64,000 bases of DNA from Pelolinea sp. GTDB lineage: Bacteria; Chloroflexota; Anaerolineae; Anaerolineales; Anaerolineaceae. A program made the position numbers and the translations under genes. The notes under the pieces were generated by a model. The model had not been told where the DNA came from, made no database searches, and saw only the letters and a list, made by a program, of their open reading frames with translations. Position 1 is the first letter of the stretch. Each line of letters opens with the position of its first letter. Below, piece after piece: positions 1 through 7,958 of the stretch. The DNA lies in the NCBI GenBank assembly GCA_012797975.1, contig JAAZOD010000025.1:1-64000 (forward strand), in the 5' to 3' direction.

Positions 1-46
1 GTTCCAGATATTCTTTTGATAATGTACAATCACTCTTGTAGATCAT
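1..46 (-). CDS. 5' end of a probable IS256-family (mutator type) transposase, cut by window edge
   Basis: Reading leftward from an ATG at 46..44, the 15 visible residues are MIYKSDCTLSKEYLE, and the frame stays open to the window edge. A ribosome binding site, AAGGAATGAG, lies just upstream. As I recall the family, IS256-type transposases of Chloroflexota and relatives often begin with a similar short 'xDCTLPxEYLE' segment; that is recognition from memory, not a search. The AT-rich repeat 46 bp upstream (92-135) is placed where the terminal inverted repeat of such an element would lie. Only about 4% of a normal transposase is visible, so the family call is tentative. Confidence 0.35.
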   Translation of the reverse strand, partial: MIYKSDCTLSKEYLE

Positions 47-91
47 GGTTCTCATTCCTTTCTTGGTTATTGAGCTAACTTCTGAAAGGAT

Positions 92-135
92 ACCGTGATC
101 TACACTTTTTTTGAATTTACAGAAAATTTGTTACA
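92..135. repeat. Imperfect repeat copy A, possible IS terminal end
   Basis: This 44-bp AT-rich stretch reads, in pieces, CGTGATCTACAC, then GAATTTACA, then AAAATTT and TTACA. It matches 258-299 over its whole length with a few mismatches and a 2-bp gap. The core TTACA-n-AAAATTT-n-TTACA resembles termini of IS256-type elements, and it sits directly upstream of the partial transposase start at 46, so it may be the left end of that element. Confidence 0.45.
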
Positions 136-257
136 CTAACACATTTTTATGCCCCAAAGGATTTCCTGTATCAATTATATATTCTATTCGCATAAACGCG
201 TATCTAGTAGCAATAAAGTAATTCCTTTTTTTGCCATGGAATGATTTCTAAACAGCT

Positions 258-299
258 ACTGTGATCTATGCTTTATGAATTTACACAAAATTTATTACA
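258..299. repeat. Imperfect repeat copy B, possible solo IS end
   Basis: A second, same-orientation copy of the 92-135 repeat (CTGTGATCTATG, GAATTTACACAAAATTT, TTACA), 166 bp away. No transposase start follows it at the matching distance, so it looks like a relic left by an earlier insertion or a decayed element end. Confidence 0.45.
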
Positions 300-317
300 A
301 AAACAAAAACTATAGGA

Positions 318-455
318 ATTTGCAAAGACTCTTTAAAAAACTCGGATAATTGGTTCGTACAGTATAAAACCGCGAGACCACACCTGGGATATTACAATAT
401 TGCTGTTGGTGCATTGAAACAATTGATTTATATTTTATATAATGAAGAATTTTAG
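318..455 (+). pseudogene. Decayed C-terminal fragment of an rve-type (integrase core) transposase
   Basis: One forward frame reads through without stops to TAG at 453 and encodes NWFVQYKTARPHLGYYN followed by IAVGALKQLI. The 'W..xYN/K..RPHLG' pattern is typical of the C-terminal part of integrase-core transposases (IS3/IS481 and relatives). No upstream catalytic DDE region or start codon is present, so this is a relic. With the repeats at 92-299 and the partial transposase at the edge, it marks 1-500 as an insertion-sequence graveyard. The assignment rests on a short motif. Confidence 0.35.
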
Positions 456-504
456 AGAAGCTTCGTCATACAATCTATCATTCAAAAAGCATTGTCTCTT
501 CTTA

Positions 505-3015
505 TCAATCAAGCGGTTTAAGTAATTCTAAAAGATATTCACGTGTCCAATGTTGCTCACCTTCAATAGCTGCTCCAATGATTTGATTTGCCATTCCCTT
601 TTTCTTTACTAATAAGCGATCAATTTTTTCTTCAAGGGTGCCAGTTGTTAAGATTTGATAGACAAACACATTTTTCTTTTGTCCAATTCGATGCACACGA
701 TCAGTAGCTTGATCTTCGATTGCAGGGTTCCACCATCGATCTGCATGAATAACATGATTGGCGGCAGTGAGGTTTATGCCATGTCCTGCTGCCATTAAAG
801 AAAGAAATGCAACTTTGGCATTACCGTGATTGAATTGATCAATTAATTCCTGCCTATTATTTGTACTTCCATCAATACGAATATATGGTATCTTTTTTTC
901 CATAGCTTTTTTTTCAAAAAGAGAAAGCATATTAAGAAAATAGCTAAAAACAATTACCTGCTCGTTATTATCAACAATTTCCTCAATCTTTTCGATGATT
1001 GAATCAAATTTTTCTGATCGTCCTTCTATCGGATCAATTTCTCCAGTTACCAAGGCGGGATGATCGCAGATTTGCTTAAGTTTGGTTAGAACAGGTAAAA
1101 TATTTTTCGTATAATTGATATTTTCGCCCCGTAATAAAGAACTACGCAATTGTTTCATGGAATCTTGAAGCGATCCATATAAGTCTTTTTGCTCCTGGGT
1201 TAAATTTACCCATTCTGTTATTTCAATTTTTGGAGGTAAATCTTTTGCAACCTCTTCCTTTTTTCTTCTTAGTAGAAATGGTTTAATTCGTCGGCCTAAC
1301 TGTTGAGACGTTGATTGGTTTCCAGCTACGATTCCATTTTCAAAAACGCGCACGAATGTACCATATTTTCCTAGATGACCTTTCATTAAGAAATCAAATA
1401 ATGACCATAATTCTGCAGGTCTATTTTCAACGGGTGTTCCGGTTAGAGCAAGCCGGTGTTTAGCATTCAGAGCTTTAATTGCTTGACTTCGACTGGTATC
1501 AGGATTTTTTATCCTTGTTGCTTCATCAAGAATTAAATAATAGAACGGTATCTTTGCTAAAATTTCTTTGTCACGTAAGACGGTCTCATAAGTTGTAATG
1601 AAAATATAGGGAAGGCTAGATTTAAAAAATCGGGCATTTCTATTTGGGCCATGATAAATATAAACTCGAATGAAATTAAACACACGGGGAATTTCTCTTT
1701 CCCAATGCAATAAAACTGATTTTGGTGCAATAATCAAGCTGTGATCACATGACTCTGTCTCGGAATAACCCAAACATAATGCTGTAAGAGCCTGCATGGT
1801 TTTTCCTAATCCCATGTCATCTGCCAAGATTCCATGTAATTGGTTTTTCCGAAGCCAGGTTAGCCACTGAATTCCTTCCCTTTGATATGGACGTAAATTC
1901 AATCCGCTTAGAATTAAATGATCTTCCATTTTTTCAGGCAATTTGAATGAATCATCTGCTTGAAAACCCGATAATTGATTTATGAATTCCTGATAAGCTT
2001 CATCGAGAATTCGTTTTCCACCAATCGCATCAATGAATTCTTCCAATGAAGCAAATTCTGATGCCGGTAAACGAAAACCATCATTGGTCAGACTTGCTTC
2101 TAGTTCTTCTAATCGTTTTTCAGTTTTATTAATCGTATTCTCATCAATTTTTACCCAAGTAAGATCATCAACTTGTAAATAGTTATCACCATTCTCTTTG
2201 GCTTTTAACACCAAATCTCTAGGTAAACTAAAATTTTTATGATTATAGTGAACATCAAAATCAAGCCATCCTTGAGGATCTTTTGCGATACTTATAACTG
2301 GAGTGGCTGGTTCTGTAATAATTTGAATATTTTTTGCTAAATCTGTTAAGACTGCATTGAAATCTTTTTTAATAAGCACCAAATCACGAATAAAAAATTC
2401 GGGTATTTCTTTGATTGAATAGGATAATTCTCCCTTTTTCAATATTTCTTCTGCATATTGACTAACTTTTTTAATAGGAATAAAAGTATTTTTTATTCGT
2501 GTGTATTTCCTATCTTTTGTTAAATCTAATTCATTGATTGGGGTAATTTCTTCTTTGCCATCTAGTTTATATCCAACATTAATTTTGATTCCTGTTTTCT
2601 TGTCATAAGATATTTGTGCTGTGGGGTCAATCGATTTTTCAAGAACTTTTACAGTTTTTGCTCTTTTTGTCTCCGAGATTTCTTTTTTTCGCAAATAATT
2701 TAGTACAGGCGGCTCAATATCGAAAACTAAAGAACCATCAGGCTTGACTTCTGGATTTAAACTTTTTAAAGATAGGATTGTTTGGCGATCTTCATTTTTA
2801 AGAGTGTAAATGGAAGGGTGATTATTTTCTTGTATTGTTTCGCTGTAATCATAAGCCATTAATTTTTCAATATTTTCCTTTGATTGTTTCTCGGATTCAC
2901 CGTTTCTATAAATGTGAACAATATGCTGTCCTTTCGAATTGATGTCCATTTCAAAGGAAAGTTCAATAGGTTTGACTTCGATCCGTTTGAAAATTTGTAA
3001 GAAGTTATTGAACAT
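505..3015 (-). CDS. SNF2-family DEAD/DEAH-like helicase (double-stranded DNA translocase)
   Basis: An 836-residue Swi2/Snf2 ATPase. The N-terminal ~360 residues are not recognised. The first RecA lobe begins with the P-loop LADDMGLGKT, with motif II DEAT (LILDEATRIKN) and motif III LTGTPVENRPAELWSLFD. The second lobe has VIVFSYFLNML, RIDGSTNNRQ and the motif V/VI block ending DQATDRVHRIGQ. Such enzymes translocate on duplex DNA to remodel bound proteins; bacterial ones often sit in defence or repair modules. The start has GGGGAGA upstream and overlaps the stop of the neighbouring HhH gene by 11 nt, so the two are translationally coupled. The gene is AT-rich compared with the add-tgt block and lies beside IS remnants, which suggests acquisition. 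Confidence 0.93.
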   Translation of the reverse strand: MFNNFLQIFKRIEVKPIELSFEMDINSKGQHIVHIYRNGESEKQSKENIEKLMAYDYSETIQENNHPSIYTLKNEDRQTILSLKSLNPEVKPDGSLVFDIEPPVLNYLRKKEISETKRAKTVKVLEKSIDPTAQISYDKKTGIKINVGYKLDGKEEITPINELDLTKDRKYTRIKNTFIPIKKVSQYAEEILKKGELSYSIKEIPEFFIRDLVLIKKDFNAVLTDLAKNIQIITEPATPVISIAKDPQGWLDFDVHYNHKNFSLPRDLVLKAKENGDNYLQVDDLTWVKIDENTINKTEKRLEELEASLTNDGFRLPASEFASLEEFIDAIGGKRILDEAYQEFINQLSGFQADDSFKLPEKMEDHLILSGLNLRPYQREGIQWLTWLRKNQLHGILADDMGLGKTMQALTALCLGYSETESCDHSLIIAPKSVLLHWEREIPRVFNFIRVYIYHGPNRNARFFKSSLPYIFITTYETVLRDKEILAKIPFYYLILDEATRIKNPDTSRSQAIKALNAKHRLALTGTPVENRPAELWSLFDFLMKGHLGKYGTFVRVFENGIVAGNQSTSQQLGRRIKPFLLRRKKEEVAKDLPPKIEITEWVNLTQEQKDLYGSLQDSMKQLRSSLLRGENINYTKNILPVLTKLKQICDHPALVTGEIDPIEGRSEKFDSIIEKIEEIVDNNEQVIVFSYFLNMLSLFEKKAMEKKIPYIRIDGSTNNRQELIDQFNHGNAKVAFLSLMAAGHGINLTAANHVIHADRWWNPAIEDQATDRVHRIGQKKNVFVYQILTTGTLEEKIDRLLVKKKGMANQIIGAAIEGEQHWTREYLLELLKPLD

Positions 3016-3739
3016 TAGTCTCCCCGCTTATTACCTCTTTGAACCAATCCGGTATCGGTTCCCATTCTGCGAAGACACCATTGATATATTCTTCAATTTC
3101 TGAAAAATTCCCCTTATTTTCTACTCTTGCTGTGATGAAGTCATTAAGAGTGGTTTTTTCAAGTTTGTTAATCCAAAAATTGATCATTTCCAACTTTTTT
3201 TCAACCATGGATTTTTCAGATATCTTTTGCTTGATTTGTTCTTGAATTGTATAAATTTTATCGTTTGACTGAATAATAATTTCTTCCTTCCCGGGGAAAT
3301 CTTTAAGTAAAAGGCCAGGAATTTCTTCCAAGTATTTATGTACCCAAATATTGATTTGCAATTGCTTTTGATCCCCAATTCCGTTTAATGCAAACGATCG
3401 ATATAAATCGGTTAATGTATTTTTGTAGATGAATTTAAGAATTCGCTGTCCTAATGCTGCGCCAATACCAGGAATTTCTGTGATCTTTGTAGAAATTAGA
3501 TATCTTTCTAGACATTGGGATAATTGTTTTTTTGTATTATCTTCAATTTCCCTAATTTGATCATTGCTCTCAAGGATTTCTAGGTTGTAATCTTTCACAA
3601 TGGATTGAAATCGCGTCTGTGCATCTTTCAGCATTTTCAAATGATAAGTTCCCCTGGCGCTTTCAAATTCGCCAAATGCAATTTTTTCAAGAGCTTTGTT
3701 CTTTTTATTATTCTCAATTTTGGAAAGAAACGATGTCAT
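3005..3739 (-). CDS. Helix-hairpin-helix coiled-coil protein, partner of the SNF2 helicase
   Basis: A 244-residue protein of unknown family. The chosen ATG at 3739 is preceded by AGAGGGAAT; a longer frame to 3832 has no good ribosome binding site. The protein is charged and helical, with likely coiled coils at about residues 35-85 and 165-215 flanking a helix-hairpin-helix-like segment (ITEIPGIGAALGQRIL, then LNGIGDQKQLQINIW). HhH segments bind the DNA backbone without sequence specificity. It is the first gene of a two-gene unit whose second gene is the SNF2 ATPase, overlapping by 11 nt, so I infer a DNA-binding subunit or loader for the translocase. No catalytic motif is visible. Confidence 0.7.
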   Translation of the reverse strand: MTSFLSKIENNKKNKALEKIAFGEFESARGTYHLKMLKDAQTRFQSIVKDYNLEILESNDQIREIEDNTKKQLSQCLERYLISTKITEIPGIGAALGQRILKFIYKNTLTDLYRSFALNGIGDQKQLQINIWVHKYLEEIPGLLLKDFPGKEEIIIQSNDKIYTIQEQIKQKISEKSMVEKKLEMINFWINKLEKTTLNDFITARVENKGNFSEIEEYINGVFAEWEPIPDWFKEVISGETNVQ

Positions 3740-3923
3740 AAAATTCCCTCTAAAATTTATGAAGCAGTAAACCTTATTCTTATCCTTTAATTCTATTACT
3801 ATATCAAAGATATTTCTAGAAATGAATATCAAAAATTCTCGGCCTTTAGGTTTATAACTATTTTAATAGAAGAAACGATAATTTGATCTTCCAAAAACAG
3901 GATTGGAAAAGTTGGATTTTCTT

Positions 3924-4343
3924 TTATTTCTTTTCTATTCCCATCTCTTCTTCCACCTCTTCCAGCGCTTCCAGCAGTGCCTTCTTCACCCTGTCTTCCT
4001 CCGTCGTTTCTGCCAGGGGTTGGGTATAGCCCTGCAGTCCTGAAATGCGCAGTACCTGCAGCGCGGTTTTCAATTTCGTCTTTTCATCCACGCCTTGCAG
4101 CGCTTGCTGGATCACCCCCAGCGATAGCTCCACCAGTTGGATCAGCTGGTTCATGTGGATCTCCTGCAGCAGGTGTTTGCGTTCCTGCAGCGCTTGGATG
4201 AAAGCTTCATCATGGTTGCGCCACGTGTTCACCCACTGCCGGCTTACCCCCACCTGTGCGGCCACCTGGCTGTCGTTCATCCCTTGCAGTATCAGCTCGA
4301 TGGCGTTTTCCTGTTTTTCGTTGAGCTTGTCTTTTATCTTCAT
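3924..4343 (-). CDS. Small helix-turn-helix protein, phage terminase small-subunit-like (phBC6A51 type)
   Basis: A 139-residue protein starting at ATG 4343 behind CAGGGGA; the in-frame extension to 4460 runs through the palindrome and repeats described at 4415-4481 and is unlikely to be coding. Residues ~8-32 form a helix-turn-helix (LNEKQENAIELILQ, then NDSQVAAQVGVSRQWVNTWR). The rest is helical with an acidic C-terminus (EEVEEEMGIEKK). The layout resembles phBC6A51-like HTH proteins related to terminase small subunits, but no other phage gene is near. It may be a domesticated DNA-binding protein controlling its own upstream region, which is inference from position only. Confidence 0.7.
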   Translation of the reverse strand: MKIKDKLNEKQENAIELILQGMNDSQVAAQVGVSRQWVNTWRNHDEAFIQALQERKHLLQEIHMNQLIQLVELSLGVIQQALQGVDEKTKLKTALQVLRISGLQGYTQPLAETTEEDRVKKALLEALEEVEEEMGIEKK

Positions 4344-4414
4344 GGTCCCCTGAGAATGAAAATGTAGTATAGGAAGATCGCTGCCCGTTGTCAATTGGTC
4401 AAAATAGGCAGGTT

Positions 4415-4437
4415 CATTCGTTCCTGTGGAACGAATG
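4415..4437. promoter_or_regulatory. Perfect 10-bp inverted repeat, candidate operator
   Basis: The arms CATTCGTTCC and GGAACGAATG are exact inverted repeats separated by TGT. The element lies between the add stop codon and the HTH gene start, on the upstream side of the HTH gene. No T-run follows on either strand, so it reads as an operator-like dyad rather than a terminator. Confidence 0.5.
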
Positions 4438-4454
4438 TGCATAGTTTGTCGCGC

Positions 4455-4481
4455 TGTCAACTTTTGTCAACGCTTGTCAAC
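4455..4481. repeat. Three TGTCAAC (GTTGACA) repeats with exact 10-bp period
   Basis: TGTCAAC occurs at 4455, 4465 and 4475, one DNA helical turn apart, with a looser TGTCAAT at 4389. On the minus strand each copy reads GTTGACA, so each also contains a TTGACA hexamer. The last copy overlaps the add stop codon. Helically phased repeats suggest cooperative protein binding upstream of the HTH gene. Confidence 0.5.
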
Positions 4482-5499
4482 CCTGTTTGGCTTCGATCAG
4501 CGCCTGCTTTTCCTCTTTGCTCAGGAAGCACACCTGCAGGGCGTTTTGCTGCGCCTGCTTGGCCTGCTCCATGCTCAGCCCGGCTTTCTCCACCGCCACC
4601 TGGTACTCATGGGCGATGTCGATGGCGCTGATGCCCGGGTCATCCGTGTTGATGGTGGCCGGGATGCCGCGCTCCAGAAAGAGCTTGAGCGGGTGGGAGG
4701 CGTAATCGGCCACCGTGGAGGTCTGCACGTTGCTGGTCAGGTTGGATTCGATGCCGATCTGCTGTTCCGCCAGATGATCGAGCAGGGCGGGGTCGCTCAC
4801 CGCGTGCACGGCATGCCCGATGCGTTCGGCGCCAAGCTCACGCAGCGCCTGCCAGACGCTTTCCGCTCCCAGCACTTCGCCGGCGTGCGGAACGGCATGC
4901 CAGCCGGCCTCGCGCGCTTTCTTGAAATGCTCCACGAACAGCTCGCCCGGAAAATGCAGTTCATCCCCCGCCAGGTCCAGCGCGATGATATTGTCTTTAT
5001 GGGTGAGCAGGGCGTTCAGTTCCCGCCAGCAGCCCTCCACGCCGTATGTGCGGCTGATGATGCCGATCAGTGCGGCCCGCATGGGCAGCTCGCGTTGGGC
5101 GGCTTTCACCCCGTCCACCACGGCTTCCACCACGCCGGCCGGGTCAAGCTGGTGGGCTTCCGCCATGAAGAGCGGGCTGAAGCGCAGCTCGATGTAATCG
5201 ATGCCTTCGTGATAAGCGTCCTCCACGTTTTCGTAAGCGATGCGCCGACAGGCCTCGGCGTTCACCATCACCTTGGTGAGCCATTCGAACTTGGTGAAGA
5301 AATCCAGGATGCTGGGCTTGGGTTCCACCACCTGCACGTAAGGTCGCAGCCCTTCCAGGCTGGTGGCGGGCAGACCCAGGTTGTATTGCAAACCCAGGTC
5401 GAGGATGGTCTCCAGGCGCACGTTGCCATCCAGGTGGCGGTGCAGTTCGACCAGGGGATAGTGGGGATCAATGACGGAACGTTGCATGGTGCTGTTCAT
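4477..5499 (-). CDS. add: Adenosine deaminase
   Basis: A 340-residue metal-dependent hydrolase that deaminates adenosine and deoxyadenosine to (deoxy)inosine in purine salvage. Family motifs appear in order: the zinc-binding [10 protein letters not shown] near the N-terminus, HAGE with the catalytic Glu (PHAGEVLG), the ERIGHAVHA histidine, [10 protein letters not shown] and the metal-binding NTDDPG. The length matches bacterial Add. Its ATG overlaps the proC stop as ATGA, so it is translated as the second gene of a proC-add pair. Inosine made here could feed hypoxanthine salvage by the phosphoribosyltransferase at 57 kb, although linkage is distant. GC and codon use are much higher than in the genes to its left. 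Confidence 0.93.
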   Translation of the reverse strand: MNSTMQRSVIDPHYPLVELHRHLDGNVRLETILDLGLQYNLGLPATSLEGLRPYVQVVEPKPSILDFFTKFEWLTKVMVNAEACRRIAYENVEDAYHEGIDYIELRFSPLFMAEAHQLDPAGVVEAVVDGVKAAQRELPMRAALIGIISRTYGVEGCWRELNALLTHKDNIIALDLAGDELHFPGELFVEHFKKAREAGWHAVPHAGEVLGAESVWQALRELGAERIGHAVHAVSDPALLDHLAEQQIGIESNLTSNVQTSTVADYASHPLKLFLERGIPATINTDDPGISAIDIAHEYQVAVEKAGLSMEQAKQAQQNALQVCFLSKEEKQALIEAKQG

Positions 5500-6344
5500 T
5501 CCTCCGGGGGATTGGTCTCGGCGTCCTTGCCCAGTTCTTTCGAGCGCTGGTAGGCCGCCCAGATGGCGCGTGAAATGGCGGTGCGGAAGCCGGCTTTTTC
5601 AAGGTAATAGAGCGCCTCGGCGGAGGTGCCGCCGGGCGAGGTGACCTGGTTGCGCAGGCTGGCCAGGTGCTTCGACTCACTCTTGCCATCGTCGTAGTAA
5701 TCCACCGAGCCGCGCAGGGTTTCGATCACCAACCGTTCGGCAATGCGCCGCGGAAAACCCAGATGCACGCCTGCATCCACCATGGCCTCCATGAAAAGAT
5801 ACACATAGGCGGGGCCGGTGCCGGAAAGGGCGGTGGCTTTATCCAGGTAGTCCTCTTCTTCCACGAAGATTTCCTTGCCGAAGGCGTTCAGGAAGGCGCA
5901 GGTCATCTGCCGCTGCGCTTCGCTCACCTGCGCGGAGGCGGTCCATACCGTGATGCCCTCGCCGATCTGGGCGGGGGTGTTGGGCATGCAGCGCACGATG
6001 CGCTCGTGCCCGCTCAGGCGGGCGATCTTTTTGATCGATGCGCCGGCGATGATGGAGAGGATGAAGGCATCCGCTTGGATGGCTCCCTTCAGCTCGCTGA
6101 CCACCTTTTCCATGCGCTGGGGTTTGATGGCCAGCACCACGATGTCGGCTTGGGTAGCCGCGGCCCGGTTGTCGCTGAACGGACGCACGCCATAGGTAGC
6201 ATGCAGTTCCTGGTTGCGTTCCTCATTCGGTCCGGAGATGCACAGTTGTTCCGGAGTGGCAAGCTTTTTGTTCAGCAATCCCTTGAGCATGGCTTCCGCC
6301 ATCACCCCTGGTCCGATCAATGCGATACGAATATCCGATAACAT
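5496..6344 (-). CDS. proC: Pyrroline-5-carboxylate reductase
   Basis: A 282-residue NAD(P)H-dependent reductase that converts 1-pyrroline-5-carboxylate to proline, the last step of proline synthesis. The N-terminus is a Rossmann fold ([14 protein letters not shown]) and the middle has [10 protein letters not shown] and [13 protein letters not shown]. The C-terminal dimerisation domain carries the family signature [17 protein letters not shown] and [13 protein letters not shown]. The ATG follows GAGGGATC. The stop overlaps the add start by 4 nt. No other proline gene is present in the window, so its pairing with adenosine deaminase is probably genomic convenience rather than a pathway link. 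Confidence 0.94.
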   Translation of the reverse strand: MLSDIRIALIGPGVMAEAMLKGLLNKKLATPEQLCISGPNEERNQELHATYGVRPFSDNRAAATQADIVVLAIKPQRMEKVVSELKGAIQADAFILSIIAGASIKKIARLSGHERIVRCMPNTPAQIGEGITVWTASAQVSEAQRQMTCAFLNAFGKEIFVEEEDYLDKATALSGTGPAYVYLFMEAMVDAGVHLGFPRRIAERLVIETLRGSVDYYDDGKSESKHLASLRNQVTSPGGTSAEALYYLEKAGFRTAISRAIWAAYQRSKELGKDAETNPPEE

Positions 6345-6422
6345 GCTGATCCCTCATTCCACGGGTTCGCCCCGTTTGTTTGCACTATTGTAGTTGAAAA
6401 GCCGGGAATTGGCAGCGGTTTC

Positions 6423-7958
6423 TTAGAAGGTTCCCTGCACGCACAGGATGAGCTCTTTCAGCGCGCCGTCCGGTTGGGAGGAAAAAACCGCCAGAATGGG
6501 GAGCTGCAGGGGATCCTGCGGCAAGTCGCTGATGCTCGTGCTGGTGAATCCGACCGGGATCCAGTGCGAGGGCAGAAAGCCCGCCGCTCCGCTCTCCAGT
6601 TGCAGGGTGGTCAGCAGGGTCTCGGCATCGGGGATGAACAGGGCGCTGCCCATTTGCCCTCTTCCCAAACCGAATGCCTGGTTGACGGCTGCCTGGTAGG
6701 GGCTGCCATCCGGATAGATATAGAATGTGATGGGCGCATCGAAGGCGGCGCTGCCCTGGTCAGAGTAGACGCAGCTGGCGCAGTGTTGGAAGAATTCCTG
6801 CCAGGTAGAAAAAGTGCCCTGCAGCAGGGCACTCACATCGGATAGATTCACAGAACGCAGCGGGTTGGCCGGGTTTAGGCTCAACTGCAGGGTCTGTGTC
6901 CCGATCTGGTAGGTGAAAGCTTCCCCCGCTTCGGAGATCGGCAGGGTAAAGCGCAGCTCGCCGGGTTGGTACGCTGCAGACTCCATCAGCAAAGGCAGGG
7001 GCGCGTCCAGCGTTTCGTCCATGCAGGTGGAGATCGCAGGCGCCAGCCAGTCCAGCTCGGGGGTATAGCTCACACTCTCCGGCAGCACAAGTTCTTGAGC
7101 GGCAGGGGTTTCTGTTGTGCTGGTTGCATCTGCCTGCGGGAAGAAGAAGCCAAAGGCCAGCACAGCGGCTCCCAGGAAGAGGCAGTAACCGGCGAAGACG
7201 AACAGGGAATGGTTCTGCACAAAGTTCAACATCCAGGAGATGGTGAAGTAGCCCACCACACCGGCTACCACAAAGCCGATCAGCAGCACGGGCAGGAAAC
7301 TGCCCAGGTTGGGAATGTCGAACAGGTCCAGCACGCTCAACAGGCCGGCGGCCAGCATGACGGGGATGGACATGAGGAAGGAGAAGCGCCCGGCGGACTT
7401 GCGCTCGAAATTGCGGGTCATGCCGCCGGCCATGCACGCGCCGGAGCGCGAGAGGCCGGGGAAAAGGGAAAGCACCTGGAAGATACCGATCCACAATGCA
7501 TCCACCCATTTCATTCCGCTGAGATCGCGCTCTTTCTTGCCGATCAATTCCGCCAGAATGAGCAACAGGGCGGTGCCGAATAGGAAGAATGCCGTTGCGT
7601 TGGGATTGCCAAAGGCCTGCTCAACCATGTCCTTGATGAGCAGCCCGGCGATCCCGGCCGGGATGGTGGCCAGCACCAGGAACCAGCCGATGCGGCTTTC
7701 AGGGGTGCTGCCTAATTTTTTCGTCTTGATGTCGCTGCCAAGGCCTTTGAAAATGTCAACGATCTCTTTGCGGAAATAGATGATCACTGCCGCCAGTGTG
7801 CCCAACTGGACGAGCACATCGAAGGCGAAGGCCTGATCGGCCGGCAGGTCCCAGCCCAGTAGGTAAGGCAGAATGACCAGATGCCCGGAGCTGGAGATGG
7901 GCAGGAACTCGGTCAGCCCTTGTAGAATGCCTAGGATGATGGATTGTAGGATGGTCAT
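6423..7958 (-). CDS. uppP: Undecaprenyl-diphosphatase fused to a C-terminal PstS/solute-binding-like domain
   Basis: Residues 1 to about 275 are a polytopic BacA/UppP-type phosphatase with both signature loops, LTEFLPISSSGHLV and FPGLSRSGACMAGGM, which recycle undecaprenyl pyrophosphate for wall synthesis. The usual protein ends near there. Here a Thr/Ala-rich linker follows, then about 210 soluble residues (SVSYTPELDWLAPAISTCMD... through GAAGFLPSHWIPVGF) laid out like a type-2 periplasmic binding protein of the PstS kind. The reading frame is continuous with no frameshift. The start overlaps the tgt stop as ATGA. The fused domain might sense or hold phosphate released by the enzyme, which is inference. 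The phosphatase call is firm; the nature of the C-terminal domain is less so. Confidence 0.88.
   Translation of the reverse strand: MTILQSIILGILQGLTEFLPISSSGHLVILPYLLGWDLPADQAFAFDVLVQLGTLAAVIIYFRKEIVDIFKGLGSDIKTKKLGSTPESRIGWFLVLATIPAGIAGLLIKDMVEQAFGNPNATAFFLFGTALLLILAELIGKKERDLSGMKWVDALWIGIFQVLSLFPGLSRSGACMAGGMTRNFERKSAGRFSFLMSIPVMLAAGLLSVLDLFDIPNLGSFLPVLLIGFVVAGVVGYFTISWMLNFVQNHSLFVFAGYCLFLGAAVLAFGFFFPQADATSTTETPAAQELVLPESVSYTPELDWLAPAISTCMDETLDAPLPLLMESAAYQPGELRFTLPISEAGEAFTYQIGTQTLQLSLNPANPLRSVNLSDVSALLQGTFSTWQEFFQHCASCVYSDQGSAAFDAPITFYIYPDGSPYQAAVNQAFGLGRGQMGSALFIPDAETLLTTLQLESGAAGFLPSHWIPVGFTSTSISDLPQDPLQLPILAVFSSQPDGALKELILCVQGTF

Noticed and set aside
4415-4437. LexA-type SOS box
   Set aside because: The known Gram-positive form is GAAC-n4-GTTC; here the arms run GTTC then GAAC, the reverse polarity, and no repair gene follows.
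4426-5553. A 375-codon plus-strand open frame opposite add
   Set aside because: It lies antisense to a gene with all adenosine deaminase motifs. High GC lowers stop frequency on both strands. The protein is His/Gly/Gln-rich with no recognised motif and no ribosome binding site.
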